Assembly (NCBI GenBank): GCA_029261895.1
Contig: JAJDAK010000021.1
Coordinates: forward strand, 60,358 to 124,357
DNA: 64,000 nucleotides
Reading direction: 5' to 3'
Origin: Deltaproteobacteria bacterium
GTDB lineage: Bacteria > Myxococcota_A > UBA9160 > SZUA-336
Shown here: in pieces, positions 17,264-26,074 of the stretch
How the letters are laid out: every line of letters begins with the position of its first letter
Position numbering within the stretch: position 1 is the stretch's first letter
Position numbers and translations under genes: made by a program
The notes under the pieces: generated by a model
What the model saw: only the letters and a program-made list of their open reading frames with translations
Told to the model about the DNA's origin: nothing
Databases searched by the model: none

Positions 17264-18424
17264 ATGAGTGGAAACCTCGACGGCTTTAAAGTTTTAGACC
17301 TCTCGAGCGTGGGGCCTGCGTCGCGCTGTTCACGGGTTCTAGCCGACTACGGGGCCACGGTGATCAAAATCGGCGTGACGTCAAAACGAAGCGGTGCACA
17401 GATTCAACCCGCGTTCTTCAGCTATGGCGCGGGTCGCGGAATGAAACAGGTCCGCATTGACCTGAAAGCCGCCGAAGGGCGCGATGCTTTCATGCAGCTC
17501 GCCGCCACGGCTGATGTGGTGATTGAGAGCTACCGACCCGGCGTAACGGCACGACTTGGGATCGATTACGAATCGCTACGCACGAAGAATCCCAAGCTCG
17601 TGTATTGCTCGACCAGTGGTTACGGCCAAGACGGTCCCTACTCCGCCTGGGCGGGACACGATATCAATTACCTCGCACTCGGTGGATTCTTGCATTGCAG
17701 CGGACGCACCAAAGACGGTGGCCCCGCACTTCCCGGTGCAACCGTGGCCGATAGTGCCGGCGGTGGAATGCACGCCGTCATTGGAATTCTTGCTGCGCTA
17801 TTGGGACGCGAGAAAACGGGGCAAGGCAGTTACCTCGATGTATCTGTAGCTGAAGGTGTACTTTCATTGATGGCGCTTCACATCGACGAACGCCTTGCCA
17901 CCGGCGCGAGCCCGGGTCCACGGTCCTCCCTTCTCACGGGGAAGTACGCTTGTTACGACGTGTATCCCGCGCGCGACGGCAAGTGGCTTGCGGTAGGAGC
18001 CATTGAACCCGCGTTCTTCGCCAATCTCTGTCGCGGCTTGGATCTAGAAAAATGGATTCCCCAGCAAAATGATGACGCTGTGCAGGACGAAATCCGAAGA
18101 GATTTTCGTGCGGCGTTTGCGACCCGAGACCGTGACACATGGGTGAGCGAGCTCGCGGCGGCAAACACCTGTGTTTCACCGGTCAATTCAATCGACGAAT
18201 TGGTGCAGGATCCGCAGTTCCGGGCACGCGGCGCATTCGTTGAAGCCAAGCATCCCGATCACGGAAGTTTCGAGCAACTCGGACCCGTGCTCGCGGGCGG
18301 CACAGACTCAGCACCCCATACCGTGCGCGATCCAAGCGTTACCGATTCCGACGAAGTATTCGGTGACGCTGGTTTCGACGCAGATCGAATTCGAGCATTA
18401 CGCGACCAGGGAGTTTTGGAATGA
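17264..18424 (+). CDS. CaiB/BaiF family CoA-transferase (class III)
   Basis: 386-aa class III CoA-transferase, second of this family in the block. Visible: LDGFKVLDLSSVGPASRCSR, VLADYGATVIKIG, MKQVRIDLKAAEGRDAF, VVIESYRPGVTARLGIDYES, PKLVYCSTSGYGQDGPYSAW, GHDINYLALGG and the aspartate strand ATVADSAGGGMHAVIGI. The H...D arrangement (GHDINY, then ADSAGGGM) is also shared with alpha-methylacyl-CoA racemases, so racemase activity is an alternative. ATG 17264 follows the dehydrogenase stop by 7 bp; earlier in-frame starts lie inside that gene. Its stop overlaps the next gene (ATGA). Confidence 0.9.
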   Translation: MSGNLDGFKVLDLSSVGPASRCSRVLADYGATVIKIGVTSKRSGAQIQPAFFSYGAGRGMKQVRIDLKAAEGRDAFMQLAATADVVIESYRPGVTARLGIDYESLRTKNPKLVYCSTSGYGQDGPYSAWAGHDINYLALGGFLHCSGRTKDGGPALPGATVADSAGGGMHAVIGILAALLGREKTGQGSYLDVSVAEGVLSLMALHIDERLATGASPGPRSSLLTGKYACYDVYPARDGKWLAVGAIEPAFFANLCRGLDLEKWIPQQNDDAVQDEIRRDFRAAFATRDRDTWVSELAAANTCVSPVNSIDELVQDPQFRARGAFVEAKHPDHGSFEQLGPVLAGGTDSAPHTVRDPSVTDSDEVFGDAGFDADRIRALRDQGVLE

Positions 18425-18930
18425 TCGAGATACCTAACGAAGTTGGCGATTGGATTGGGCAACCGCGCTATGAGGAAGACACGGAGTTCGACGTCGAACG
18501 CGGTTACATCCACACGACCTGCTCATCGGTAGAAAACGGCAATCCACTTTTTTGGGACGATAAAGTCGCCAATGAATTGACCGACGGACCCATCGCGCCA
18601 CCGACGATGCTAAGCGTCTGGTTTCGACCGCATCACTGGGCGCCGGGTCGCAAGAAACAAGCGCAGCCGCTGCAAATTCACTTCGATCTCAAAGAAAAAT
18701 TGGGACTCCCTGAAGCGATCATGACAGACAACACGATGACCTTCGGAGAACCCGTACGACCCGGCGACCGTCTAAAAACGCGCCAGATTCTACGGTCTGT
18801 TAGTGAGCCTAAGACGACCAAGCTCGGACAAGGTCGATTTTGGGAGATTGAGGTCGAGTACACCAATCAGCGCGGTGAAATGGTCGGTATCGAAAGTTAT
18901 ACGGGCTTTGGCTATCGGAGGGGCGCATGA
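18421..18930 (+). CDS. MaoC-like hydratase, N-terminal-type half (subunit A)
   Basis: 169-aa hot-dog-fold protein matching the N-terminal (FAS1-type) half of two-domain MaoC enoyl-CoA hydratases. Visible: VGDWIGQPRYEEDTEFDVER, NPLFWDDKVANEL, IAPPTMLSVWFRPHHWAPGR, FGEPVRPGDRLKTRQILR and EYTNQRGEMVGIESYTGFGY. It lacks the Asp/His catalytic motif, as expected for the structural half; the partner encoded next has it. It overlaps the CoA-transferase (ATGA) and the next gene (ATGA), so the two halves are translationally coupled. The likely role is hydration of the enoyl-CoA formed by the dehydrogenases. Confidence 0.85.
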   Translation: MIEIPNEVGDWIGQPRYEEDTEFDVERGYIHTTCSSVENGNPLFWDDKVANELTDGPIAPPTMLSVWFRPHHWAPGRKKQAQPLQIHFDLKEKLGLPEAIMTDNTMTFGEPVRPGDRLKTRQILRSVSEPKTTKLGQGRFWEIEVEYTNQRGEMVGIESYTGFGYRRGA

Positions 18931-19439
18931 CTCAACTCAGCATCGATCAGATTCAAGCCGGTGATGAACTTCCCACGCTCTCTGTCGACGTGACCCCGAC
19001 CACCGTCGTGTTGGGCGCGTTAGCGAGTCGCGATTGGCGTCCGATGCACCATGACAAAGATTTCGCGGTCAACCGCAACGGCACCCGCGATATTTTCCTC
19101 AACACGCCCAATCAGGCGGCTTGGTTTGAGCGTTACGTCACCGACTGGACCGGGGCGACGGGCCGTTTGGGCAAGATGCAGTTTCGCATGCGCGACTCGG
19201 TCTTCCCCGGCGATACCATGGTCATTCGTGGCAAAGTCACGAACGTGTCGACAGACGACAGCGGCTGCGCGTGGGCAGATCTCGATTTAGCGATGACGGT
19301 CAACGACAAGATCACGACGTCGTGTAAGGCCCGCGTCGCTGTGCCAAGCGGCAGCGGCGATAACCCTTGGAAGCGCCGAGGTTCGGACTGGCAACCCAAC
19401 GGACCTGGGAATTCAAACGCGAAAGCAAACGGATCGTAA
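18927..19439 (+). CDS. MaoC-like hydratase, catalytic half (subunit B)
   Basis: 170-aa hot-dog-fold protein carrying the R-hydratase active-site motif: Asp and His in ALASRDWRPMHHDKDFA, followed by LNTPNQAAWFERYVTDWTG, FRMRDSVFPGDTMVIRGKV and a short Gly/Asn-rich tail. It probably pairs with the preceding non-catalytic half to form one active hydratase, the arrangement known from ChsH1-ChsH2 of steroid side-chain degradation. The start overlaps the previous stop by 4 bp. The dehydrogenase at 19450 follows after 10 bp with AAGGAG just before it. Confidence 0.87.
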   Translation: MTQLSIDQIQAGDELPTLSVDVTPTTVVLGALASRDWRPMHHDKDFAVNRNGTRDIFLNTPNQAAWFERYVTDWTGATGRLGKMQFRMRDSVFPGDTMVIRGKVTNVSTDDSGCAWADLDLAMTVNDKITTSCKARVAVPSGSGDNPWKRRGSDWQPNGPGNSNAKANGS

Positions 19440-19449
19440 GGAGTTCAAG

Positions 19450-20571
19450 ATGGATCTCGACTTCAATGAAGAACAGGACATGCTGCGCGAAATGATTCGC
19501 AGCCTTTGTGACGATCAATGCTCACTCGAAATCGTACGTAAGATGGAAGACGACCCCAAGGGGTTTGATTCGGACTTCTGGAAAAGCCTCTCAGAACTCG
19601 GCTTGCTCGGTTTGACGTTGCCAGAGAAGTACGGGGGCGGTGGGCAGTCCATGCTCGAATGCGCGATCGCGTATGAGGAGTTTGGACGTGCACTCGCGCC
19701 CTCACCCCATTTCGTGGGTTCGGTGCTCTGTGGAGGGTTCATCGCAGCCAACGGTTCCGAAGATCTGCGGCAGCGGCTGTTGCCAAAGATCGTTTCCGGC
19801 GAATCGATTTTAACCCCAGCGTGGCTCGAGCCCGATGGCGGCTACGGCGCTAGGGGGGTTCAGCTCCGCGCCATGGACGATGGGGAGCGAACGTTGATCA
19901 GCGGCGCAAAGCGCCATGTCGCATTCGCGAGTTCTGCAGAACGCTTGCTCGTGCTCGCGCGTACCGGGGCTGCCGACGACCAGATCGAAGTCTTTCTGGT
20001 GGATCCACGACAAAAAGGTGTGACGTTGACGCAGCAGTTCACGCTCGCCTCCGATACCCAGTACCGTGTGGACTTTGACAACGTTCCGGTCGAAGCCAAG
20101 ATTGACGGCAGTTGGTTGGCCTGGGAGACTTTAATGCTGGACGGCGCGATCGCTCAAGCCGCGTACGCGGTCGGTGCAGCCGAACGCGCGCTTGGAATGA
20201 CCGTTGAATTTGCCAAAGAGCGCAAGCAGTTTGATAAACCACTTGGGGCGTTCCAGGCGATTTCACATTATCTGGCAGATGCCGCAACGGAGCTCGACGG
20301 CGCGCGAATCTTGGTGCACCAAGCCGCCTGGGCGCGTGCGGAGGGCAAGAGCGTCGAGCGACTCGCACCGATGGCCAAGCTTTTCGCCTGCCAGATGTTT
20401 CGCGACCTCACCGCGAAGGCGCAACAGATTTACGGCGGCGTTGGGTTCACGATTGAGTACGACATCCAGCTTTATTTTAGGCGAGCCAAACAACTTCAAC
20501 TGAGTTGGTACGACGGTCATCACCTCGAGGAATTGGTCGCCCGCGCTGTCTTGGATTCGGACGCGGCTTAG
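19450..20571 (+). CDS. Acyl-CoA dehydrogenase with altered C-terminal active-site segment
   Basis: 373-aa acyl-CoA dehydrogenase from another subgroup than the tandem pair. The N-terminus MDLDFNEEQDMLREMIRSLC, LGLTLPEKYGG, TPAWLEPDGGYGARGVQL and MTVEFAKERKQFDKPLGAFQ are standard. The C-terminal strand that normally contains YEGT with the catalytic Glu reads LQLSWYDGHHLEELVARAVL, so Asp or no base is present. Such subunits in actinobacterial FadE heteromers often serve as the partner of a catalytic subunit. AAGGAG precedes ATG 19450. The SDR gene starts 2 bp after the stop. Confidence 0.9.
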   Translation: MDLDFNEEQDMLREMIRSLCDDQCSLEIVRKMEDDPKGFDSDFWKSLSELGLLGLTLPEKYGGGGQSMLECAIAYEEFGRALAPSPHFVGSVLCGGFIAANGSEDLRQRLLPKIVSGESILTPAWLEPDGGYGARGVQLRAMDDGERTLISGAKRHVAFASSAERLLVLARTGAADDQIEVFLVDPRQKGVTLTQQFTLASDTQYRVDFDNVPVEAKIDGSWLAWETLMLDGAIAQAAYAVGAAERALGMTVEFAKERKQFDKPLGAFQAISHYLADAATELDGARILVHQAAWARAEGKSVERLAPMAKLFACQMFRDLTAKAQQIYGGVGFTIEYDIQLYFRRAKQLQLSWYDGHHLEELVARAVLDSDAA

Positions 20572-20573
20572 TC

Positions 20574-21332
20574 ATGCGGCTCGAAAACAAAGTCGCCGTC
20601 GTAACGGGTGCAGGCTCCGGAATTGGCAAAGCGTGCGCCGAGCGCTTTGCGCGCGAAGGCGCCGCCGTTTTAGTGAGCGATATCGACGGCGATAGCGCCG
20701 TAGCCACACTCAAGGCTATTGAAGAGGCTGGCGGACGCGCTTTCGTTCAAACCTGCGACAGCCGCAACTCGGATCAGGTAAACGCACTCGCGCAACGCTG
20801 TGCTTCCGAGTTCGGACGCATGGACATCTGGATGAATCTACCGGCGCTGTCTCTGCCCACACTCGTAGCCGATATGACGGACGAGTTTTGGCGCAAGATC
20901 CAAGCGGTGACACTCGACGGTACATTCTTCGGTATGCGTGCGGCGTTGTCGGTAATGATTCCGCAGCAAAGTGGTTCCATCATCAACATGGCCTCCGCGG
21001 TCGCTTTGGGACCTCAGCCGACGCTAGGAGCCTACGGCGCAGCAAAGGCGGCGATCGTGCATCTCACGAAAACGGCTGCGCTGGAAAATGCTGCCCATGG
21101 CATTCGCATCAACGCGATCGCACCAGGCATGGTCGAAACCCCGCCGATGATGGCCTGGGCGAAGCATGCGCCCCAAGGCCTAGAACGCTTGATCAAAATG
21201 ATTCCGATGCGACGCATGGGTCAACCGGATGAAATCGCAAACGTTGCCTTGTTCTTGGCGTCGGACGAAGCCAGTTTGGTCACGGGATCGAACTACATCG
21301 CAGATGCCGGCGCGTCCGCAACCTCGAACTAA
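20574..21332 (+). CDS. SDR family oxidoreductase (3-hydroxyacyl-CoA dehydrogenase type)
   Basis: 252-aa classical short-chain dehydrogenase/reductase: NAD(P)-binding GAGSGIG near residue 13, LVSDIDGDSAV (cofactor-selecting Asp, favouring NAD), catalytic Ser in SIINMASAVALG, and YGAAK catalytic Tyr/Lys. The NAG motif (NNAG) that stabilises the core reads MNLPAL here, a visible departure. It closes the compact operon, where it could oxidise the 3-hydroxyacyl-CoA made by the MaoC pair. ATG 20574 is used because the family begins RLENKVAVVTGAGSGIG; the longer frame to 20505 overlaps the dehydrogenase. Its stop interlocks with the convergent gene's stop (CTAA). Confidence 0.92.
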   Translation: MRLENKVAVVTGAGSGIGKACAERFAREGAAVLVSDIDGDSAVATLKAIEEAGGRAFVQTCDSRNSDQVNALAQRCASEFGRMDIWMNLPALSLPTLVADMTDEFWRKIQAVTLDGTFFGMRAALSVMIPQQSGSIINMASAVALGPQPTLGAYGAAKAAIVHLTKTAALENAAHGIRINAIAPGMVETPPMMAWAKHAPQGLERLIKMIPMRRMGQPDEIANVALFLASDEASLVTGSNYIADAGASATSN

Positions 21333-21718
21333 GCCTCGACCAGAAAGAGCGGCTCTTCCAAACATCGATCGGCAATCGCATTGCCGATGCGCCTTTCTAG
21401 CTCACCTTCGGAAACGTGGGTTTCGTGATCGAACGCGAAGCTCGCCGTGAGCGCTCGATCCCAACGCGCCGCGGCTTTCCGCACGGCTTCGACAGCCTCG
21501 ACTCCAATACCCAGCAATACGGGCGCGACTTCACTTGGCCGACGGCGCCAACGCGTTTCGCGGATGCAGCGATCGATATCGTCGCTAGGTTCGACCGCGT
21601 GGAGCTTCATACCCAGCGACGATGCTAACGAAGTGCAATACAGCGGCAACTCCGTGGCGGAACTCGCAACAACAATGATTGTTGCGCAATTTAACCCGCT
21701 TTCATCTGAACCCAACAC
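21329..21718 (-). CDS. Small hypothetical protein
   Basis: 129-aa protein of unknown function. It reads as a plausible alpha/beta protein (CATIIVVASSATELPLYCTS, a long charged helix, ALTASFAFDHETHVSEGELE, LEEPLFLVEA) but I recognise no family. The start is GTG 21718 (TTG 21715 is next), without a clear ribosome-binding site, though TACAAT lies 6 bp upstream and could be a -10 box of a nearly leaderless transcript. It ends in a 4-bp stop-to-stop overlap with the SDR gene. Being short, it could be spurious; codon usage looks like its neighbours. Confidence 0.5.
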   Translation of the reverse strand: MLGSDESGLNCATIIVVASSATELPLYCTSLASSLGMKLHAVEPSDDIDRCIRETRWRRRPSEVAPVLLGIGVEAVEAVRKAAARWDRALTASFAFDHETHVSEGELERRIGNAIADRCLEEPLFLVEA

Positions 21719-21754
21719 TCTGAAATTGTATCTTAGATCCGGATCTAGCGGCGA

Positions 21755-22897
21755 TTAGGCAACTGCACCCGAGTCGCGGAGCTTCTGGATTTGCTCCGTC
21801 GAGAAACCAAATTCGGTAAGCACTGCATCGGTCGCGCCACCCGGAGATGATGGTGGGCCCTGGGTTTCGGGTACCGTCCGGCTAAAACGTGGTGCCGGCG
21901 CGCATTGCTTAACACCCATGACTTCTTGGAACGTGCCGCGAGCAACGTTATGCGGGTGGTCGGGCGCTTCGTTTATCGAAAGAACGGGCGCGAAACAGAC
22001 GTCGGTGCCCTCCATGATTTCGCACCATTCGTCGCGGGTTTTACCTTTGAAAACTTTGCGCAGGCGTTCCTTCAAGACCGGCCACTGGCTTCGATCCATC
22101 TGCTTGGGCAGGTCGCCCGCGTCGAGACCGGTCAATCGGAGCAGTTCGGCATAGAACTGTTTTTCGATCGAGCCGATCGAAACGTACTTGCCATCGGACG
22201 TTTCATAGACGTCGTAGAAATGTGCGCCCGAGTCGAGAAGGTTGGTACCGCGTTCTTCGTTCCAAACACCAATCGCGTTCAGACCGTGAAAGATCCCCAT
22301 CAACGTAGCAACCCCGTCAACCATCGCGGCATCCACGACTTGCCCCCTGCCCGAGCTCGCACGCTCGACCAACGCGGCCGCGATACCGAACGCGAGAAAC
22401 ATGCCACCCCCACCGAAGTCACCAACCAGGTTGAGCGGTGGCACCGGCGCCTCGCCCGCACGACCGATCGGATCGAGTGCCCCGGCGAGCGCGATGTAGT
22501 TGATGTCGTGCCCCGCCGTATGAGCCAGCGGGCCATCCTGCCCCCATCCCGTCATGCGACCGTAAACAAGACGCGGGTTGCGCGCCAAGCAGGCGTCGGG
22601 GCCGACACCCAGACGCTCGGTAACGCCGGGGCGATAGCCTTCGATCAGCACATCCGCACCCTCGACGAGTTTAAGCACAGTCTCGATGCCATCGGGATGC
22701 TTGAGATCGACCGCGATATTGCGCCGGCCGCGATTGAGCACGTCGGCCGCGGGCGCGGGGGGGCTGCCCAGCTGAACCAGATTGGCCCTTTCGACACGAA
22801 TCACCTCCGCGCCCATATCGGACAACATCATGCCGCAGAACGGACCGGGTCCGATCCCCGCCAACTCGATCACTTTGATGCCTTTGAGGGGTCCCAT
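21755..22897 (-). CDS. Alpha-methylacyl-CoA racemase-like CaiB family protein
   Basis: 380-aa class III CoA-transferase family member of the AMACR/Mcr type. It has MGPLKGIKVIELAGIGPGPF, LSDMGAEVIRVERAN, NRGRRNIAVDLKHPDGIETV, VLIEGYRPGVTERLGVGPD and RLVYGRMTGWGQDGPLAHTA. The racemase catalytic set fits: His in GHDINYIALAG, Asp in LVGDFGGGGM and Glu in SIGSIEKQFYAELL. It would interconvert R and S 2-methylacyl-CoA so that branched chains can enter beta-oxidation, consistent with the neighbouring dehydrogenases. It is divergent from the YchF-like gene with 59 bp between starts. Confidence 0.92.
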   Translation of the reverse strand: MGPLKGIKVIELAGIGPGPFCGMMLSDMGAEVIRVERANLVQLGSPPAPAADVLNRGRRNIAVDLKHPDGIETVLKLVEGADVLIEGYRPGVTERLGVGPDACLARNPRLVYGRMTGWGQDGPLAHTAGHDINYIALAGALDPIGRAGEAPVPPLNLVGDFGGGGMFLAFGIAAALVERASSGRGQVVDAAMVDGVATLMGIFHGLNAIGVWNEERGTNLLDSGAHFYDVYETSDGKYVSIGSIEKQFYAELLRLTGLDAGDLPKQMDRSQWPVLKERLRKVFKGKTRDEWCEIMEGTDVCFAPVLSINEAPDHPHNVARGTFQEVMGVKQCAPAPRFSRTVPETQGPPSSPGGATDAVLTEFGFSTEQIQKLRDSGAVA

Positions 22898-22956
22898 ATC
22901 GGCGGGGAGGATAACACGCCCACACCGGCCAACGTTTCGCTATCCTGCGCAGCCGA

Positions 22957-23991
22957 ATGGATATCGGAGTCGTCGGATTAGCGGGAAGCGGTCGCAGTAC
23001 CGTCTTTCAAGCCCTACTCGCACAGCGCGCACGCGGTGAAACGGGTGAGCGTCATGCCTCGGGTGCGATCGGAACCATCTACGTGCCGGATCCACGCCTG
23101 GATCGACTCTGCGAGCTCTTTCAACCCAAGAAAAAGACGCCCATCGAAATCCGCATTCACGATCTCTGCCCCTCCCTGGAACCGTCCTTCCCCACCGGGG
23201 AGATCGAGGGCATGAAGCGGATGGAAGTGCTTTTACTCGTGATTCCGGCCTTCGCCGATCCCGCGCCCGAGGCTTGGGTCACCGCTTTGGATCGCCTGAT
23301 GGGGGAACTCTGTCTCGAAGACCTGGCCGCAATCGAGCGACGGCTGAAACGCGCGGTAAGAGAAAAAATTCGAGACCAAGAGAAGGAAGCACTCGAAATT
23401 GCACAGATGACACTCGAAAAAGAGCATCCCATCTATGCGGCGGAGCTCGACGAGGAGCAACGGAATGCGCTCCGGGGATACGCCTTCGTGACGGACCGCC
23501 CGATGATCGCGGTGCTGAATGTCGCCGAGGAGCAGGCGGGCAAGCCGGTTCCAGCAGGTCTGACTGCACGAGCGGACGAATACAGACTCGCGATTTTGAG
23601 TCTATCTGCAGCGTTGGAAGCTGAAATGAGCGACTTGCCTGCGGAAGAGCAGGCGGATTTTCTTGCCGAGTACGGCGTGACGGAGCCCGCCGGGGGCGCA
23701 TTGACTCGTGCGCTACTCGAACGCTGCGACATCATCCCGTTTTTCACCGTCGGAGAAGATGAATGCCGGGCTTGGGCGATCGAGCGCGGTATCGCGGCTA
23801 AAGCGGCAGCCGGCAAGATTCACTCGGATATAGAGCGCGGGTTCATTCGCGCGGAAGTCATTGGCTACGACGAATTTCATACCCTCGACGGCGGTTTGGC
23901 AGAAGCCAAAAAGCTCGGTAAGTTGAGACTCGAGGGGAAAGAATATGTCGTCCAGGATGGCGACATCGTTCATTACCGCTTCAACGTGTAG
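22957..23991 (+). CDS. YchF/OLA1-like protein with degenerate GTPase motifs
   Basis: 344 aa, aligned to the YchF family across its length. The C-terminal TGS-like domain is nearly canonical (FFTVGEDECRAWAIERGIAA, KIHSDIERGFIRAEVIGYD, KLRLEGKEYVVQDGDIVHY). The N-terminal G domain is altered: the P-loop reads GLAGSGRST with Arg for the essential Lys, and the G3 motif DxxG is replaced by IHDLCPS. The NxxE-type specificity site may survive as NVAEE. A central coiled-coil insertion is present. It probably lost nucleotide hydrolysis and may act as a ribosome- or stress-associated paralogue. No other YchF is in the window. Confidence 0.85.
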   Translation: MDIGVVGLAGSGRSTVFQALLAQRARGETGERHASGAIGTIYVPDPRLDRLCELFQPKKKTPIEIRIHDLCPSLEPSFPTGEIEGMKRMEVLLLVIPAFADPAPEAWVTALDRLMGELCLEDLAAIERRLKRAVREKIRDQEKEALEIAQMTLEKEHPIYAAELDEEQRNALRGYAFVTDRPMIAVLNVAEEQAGKPVPAGLTARADEYRLAILSLSAALEAEMSDLPAEEQADFLAEYGVTEPAGGALTRALLERCDIIPFFTVGEDECRAWAIERGIAAKAAAGKIHSDIERGFIRAEVIGYDEFHTLDGGLAEAKKLGKLRLEGKEYVVQDGDIVHYRFNV

Positions 23992-24059
23992 GCACGCGGC
24001 ACACTTATGCTTCAAGCGCTTGTTCTTTGCTGGCGATGAGGATAGTGGGAGAGTCTTTC

Positions 24060-26051
24060 TTGAGTCGATTATTTCGCCACCACCGTTTCTTAGCATGCCT
24101 CTTGCTCGGCATTTCACTGACGGGACACAGCTTCGCATCGGACGAGGATTTCCCCGAGCCCGAAGCCATGCGCTCGGCGTTCAGTTTCTGGACGCGCGTG
24201 TACCTAGAAGTCACCACCGACGGCGGCTTACTCCACGACGCGCGCAATCTAGGCGTTGTTTACGAAACCATTCGATTCAACGGTCGCAAAGGCAAGAAAA
24301 CCCGTCAGAACCTGGTCGACAAGCGGCGCAAGTACTGGAAAGCCATCCTCAATCGGCTGGCAACCGGCAAACCGCCGCTCAATGAAAAAGAGGAAACCAT
24401 TGTCCGCTTGCTGGAACTGGACCTCGGACGGCCACCCACAGGAAAAGACTTTCGTCGTGCGGCACGCAGCATTCGGTTTCAACTAGGACAGCGAGACAAG
24501 TTTCGTGCAGGACTAGCACGCTCGGGCGCCTACGAGAGCGACATGCGCGCCACGTTTGAAGAGATGGGGCTACCGCCAGATCTCGCTTACCTTCCGCATG
24601 TCGAATCCTCGTTCAACATCAGCGCCTACTCGAAGTACGGCGCGGCCGGGGTTTGGCAGTTTATGCGCAGCACCGGCCGGCTCTATCTGGAGATCGACTA
24701 CATCGTCGATGAACGGCTCGATCCCAAGGTGTCCACCCACGCCGCCGCGCGTTTGCTCCGCGACAACTACAAGGCACTTGGCGAATGGCCGCTGGCGCTC
24801 ACCGCCTATAACCACGGTGCGGCCGGAATGAAGCGCGCCGTGCGTAGGCTAAAAACCAAAGACATCGCGGCCATCGTCAACCGCTACCGCAGTCGGACCT
24901 TTGGATTCGCATCGCGGAATTTCTATGCACAATTCATCGCAGCCAGGCGCATCATGCATTCTTACGAATCGTACTTCGGCCCCCTGCAACGCGACATACC
25001 CGAACCTGTGGATGAGGTCACGCTGCCGTTCTACGCGGATATCAACGACTTGAAGACGCATTTGAACCTCAGCCCGGAAACGATCAAACACTATAATCCG
25101 GCACTGCGACCGCCTGTATTTCGCTCAGGCAAGCGAATTCCTAAGAACTATACGCTGCGCCTACCGGCCGGCACGGTTGGACCTGATTTCGACACCTGGA
25201 TCGCACAGGTGCCGACGGCGATCCGCCATGGCGAACAACACGCGTCGCGCTACTACCAGGTTCGGCGTGGCGATACGTTGGGCCGAATCGCTGGCCGCCA
25301 TCGCACACGCGTGTCCACATTGGTTTCCTTGAACAACTTACCGAGCAGCCATCGCATCTATCCGGGGCAAGTTCTGCAACTTCCAGATCGCGGCGGCAGC
25401 AAGGCAAAGAAAAAGCCTGCCGGATTGGTCAAGACCGCCAACGCCGCCACACCCAAGCCGAAACCAAAGCCCTCACCGAAACCGATCGCGAAAGCCACGC
25501 CGCCGCCGGTAGCGCCGGTACCGGTAGCAGCTGAAGCACTGGCAGCGACGCCAGAGCCTTCAGTACTCAGCGCAGCCATCACAAAGGTCGATCCCGTCGC
25601 GCCACCGATTCCTGAAGAATCGCCATGGCGGCGACTCGAAGACGACTGGATCATTGTAGATACCGACGAGACACTGGGGCATTTCGCCGATTGGTTGAAC
25701 CTGCCTGCATCCAAAATACGCGCGCTCAATCGGCTGAGCTCACGACAAAAGCTGCGCATGGGGCGGAAACTTCATCTCGATTTTTCCCGCGTCAGCGCGG
25801 CGGAATTTCTGGAACGGCGCATCGAGTTCCACAAGAGCATCGAGGAAGACTTTTTCGGCACCTACCGCGTGACCGGCACACGCGAGCATGAGTTGAAGCG
25901 GGGGGAGAGCCTCTGGATACTCTCCACACGTGTCTACAAGATTCCAACTTGGTTGATTCAGCGCTACAACCCGGAAATCAGCATCACGCAATTGAAGCCG
26001 GGGAGCCAACTACAAATCCCAGTCGTCGAACGGATCGACAGCTCATCCTAA
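24060..26051 (+). CDS. mltD: Membrane-bound lytic murein transglycosylase D-like, three LysM domains
   Basis: Peptidoglycan lytic transglycosylase, about 663 aa. The signal peptide contains RLFRHHRFLACLLLGISLTG. The SLT domain has the catalytic Glu in LPHVESSFNISAYS near residue 181, then GAAGVWQFMRSTGRLY and LTAYNHGAAGMKRAV. Downstream are a clear LysM (YYQVRRGDTLGRIAGRHRTR), a Lys/Pro/Ala-rich linker, a diverged LysM (DDWIIVDTDETLGHFADWLN) and a C-terminal LysM (HELKRGESLWILSTRVYKIP). TTG 24060 is chosen because GGGAGAG lies 6 nt upstream and the signal peptide starts there; ATG 24036 is the alternative. It sits in the periplasm; no lipobox is evident. Confidence 0.88.
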   Translation: MSRLFRHHRFLACLLLGISLTGHSFASDEDFPEPEAMRSAFSFWTRVYLEVTTDGGLLHDARNLGVVYETIRFNGRKGKKTRQNLVDKRRKYWKAILNRLATGKPPLNEKEETIVRLLELDLGRPPTGKDFRRAARSIRFQLGQRDKFRAGLARSGAYESDMRATFEEMGLPPDLAYLPHVESSFNISAYSKYGAAGVWQFMRSTGRLYLEIDYIVDERLDPKVSTHAAARLLRDNYKALGEWPLALTAYNHGAAGMKRAVRRLKTKDIAAIVNRYRSRTFGFASRNFYAQFIAARRIMHSYESYFGPLQRDIPEPVDEVTLPFYADINDLKTHLNLSPETIKHYNPALRPPVFRSGKRIPKNYTLRLPAGTVGPDFDTWIAQVPTAIRHGEQHASRYYQVRRGDTLGRIAGRHRTRVSTLVSLNNLPSSHRIYPGQVLQLPDRGGSKAKKKPAGLVKTANAATPKPKPKPSPKPIAKATPPPVAPVPVAAEALAATPEPSVLSAAITKVDPVAPPIPEESPWRRLEDDWIIVDTDETLGHFADWLNLPASKIRALNRLSSRQKLRMGRKLHLDFSRVSAAEFLERRIEFHKSIEEDFFGTYRVTGTREHELKRGESLWILSTRVYKIPTWLIQRYNPEISITQLKPGSQLQIPVVERIDSSS

Positions 26052-26074
26052 GATTTCAGGTTGAGCCTAGGCGA

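Noticed and set aside
21734..21747. Perfect 14-bp palindrome TAGATCCGGATCTA between two minus-strand genes
   Set aside because: A palindrome of this length is expected a few times by chance in 64 kb, and it has no repeated copy or obvious partner site.
24027..24059. Earlier mltD starts (TTG 24027, ATG 24036)
   Set aside because: They lack an SD and would place residues before the signal peptide; kept as an alternative only.
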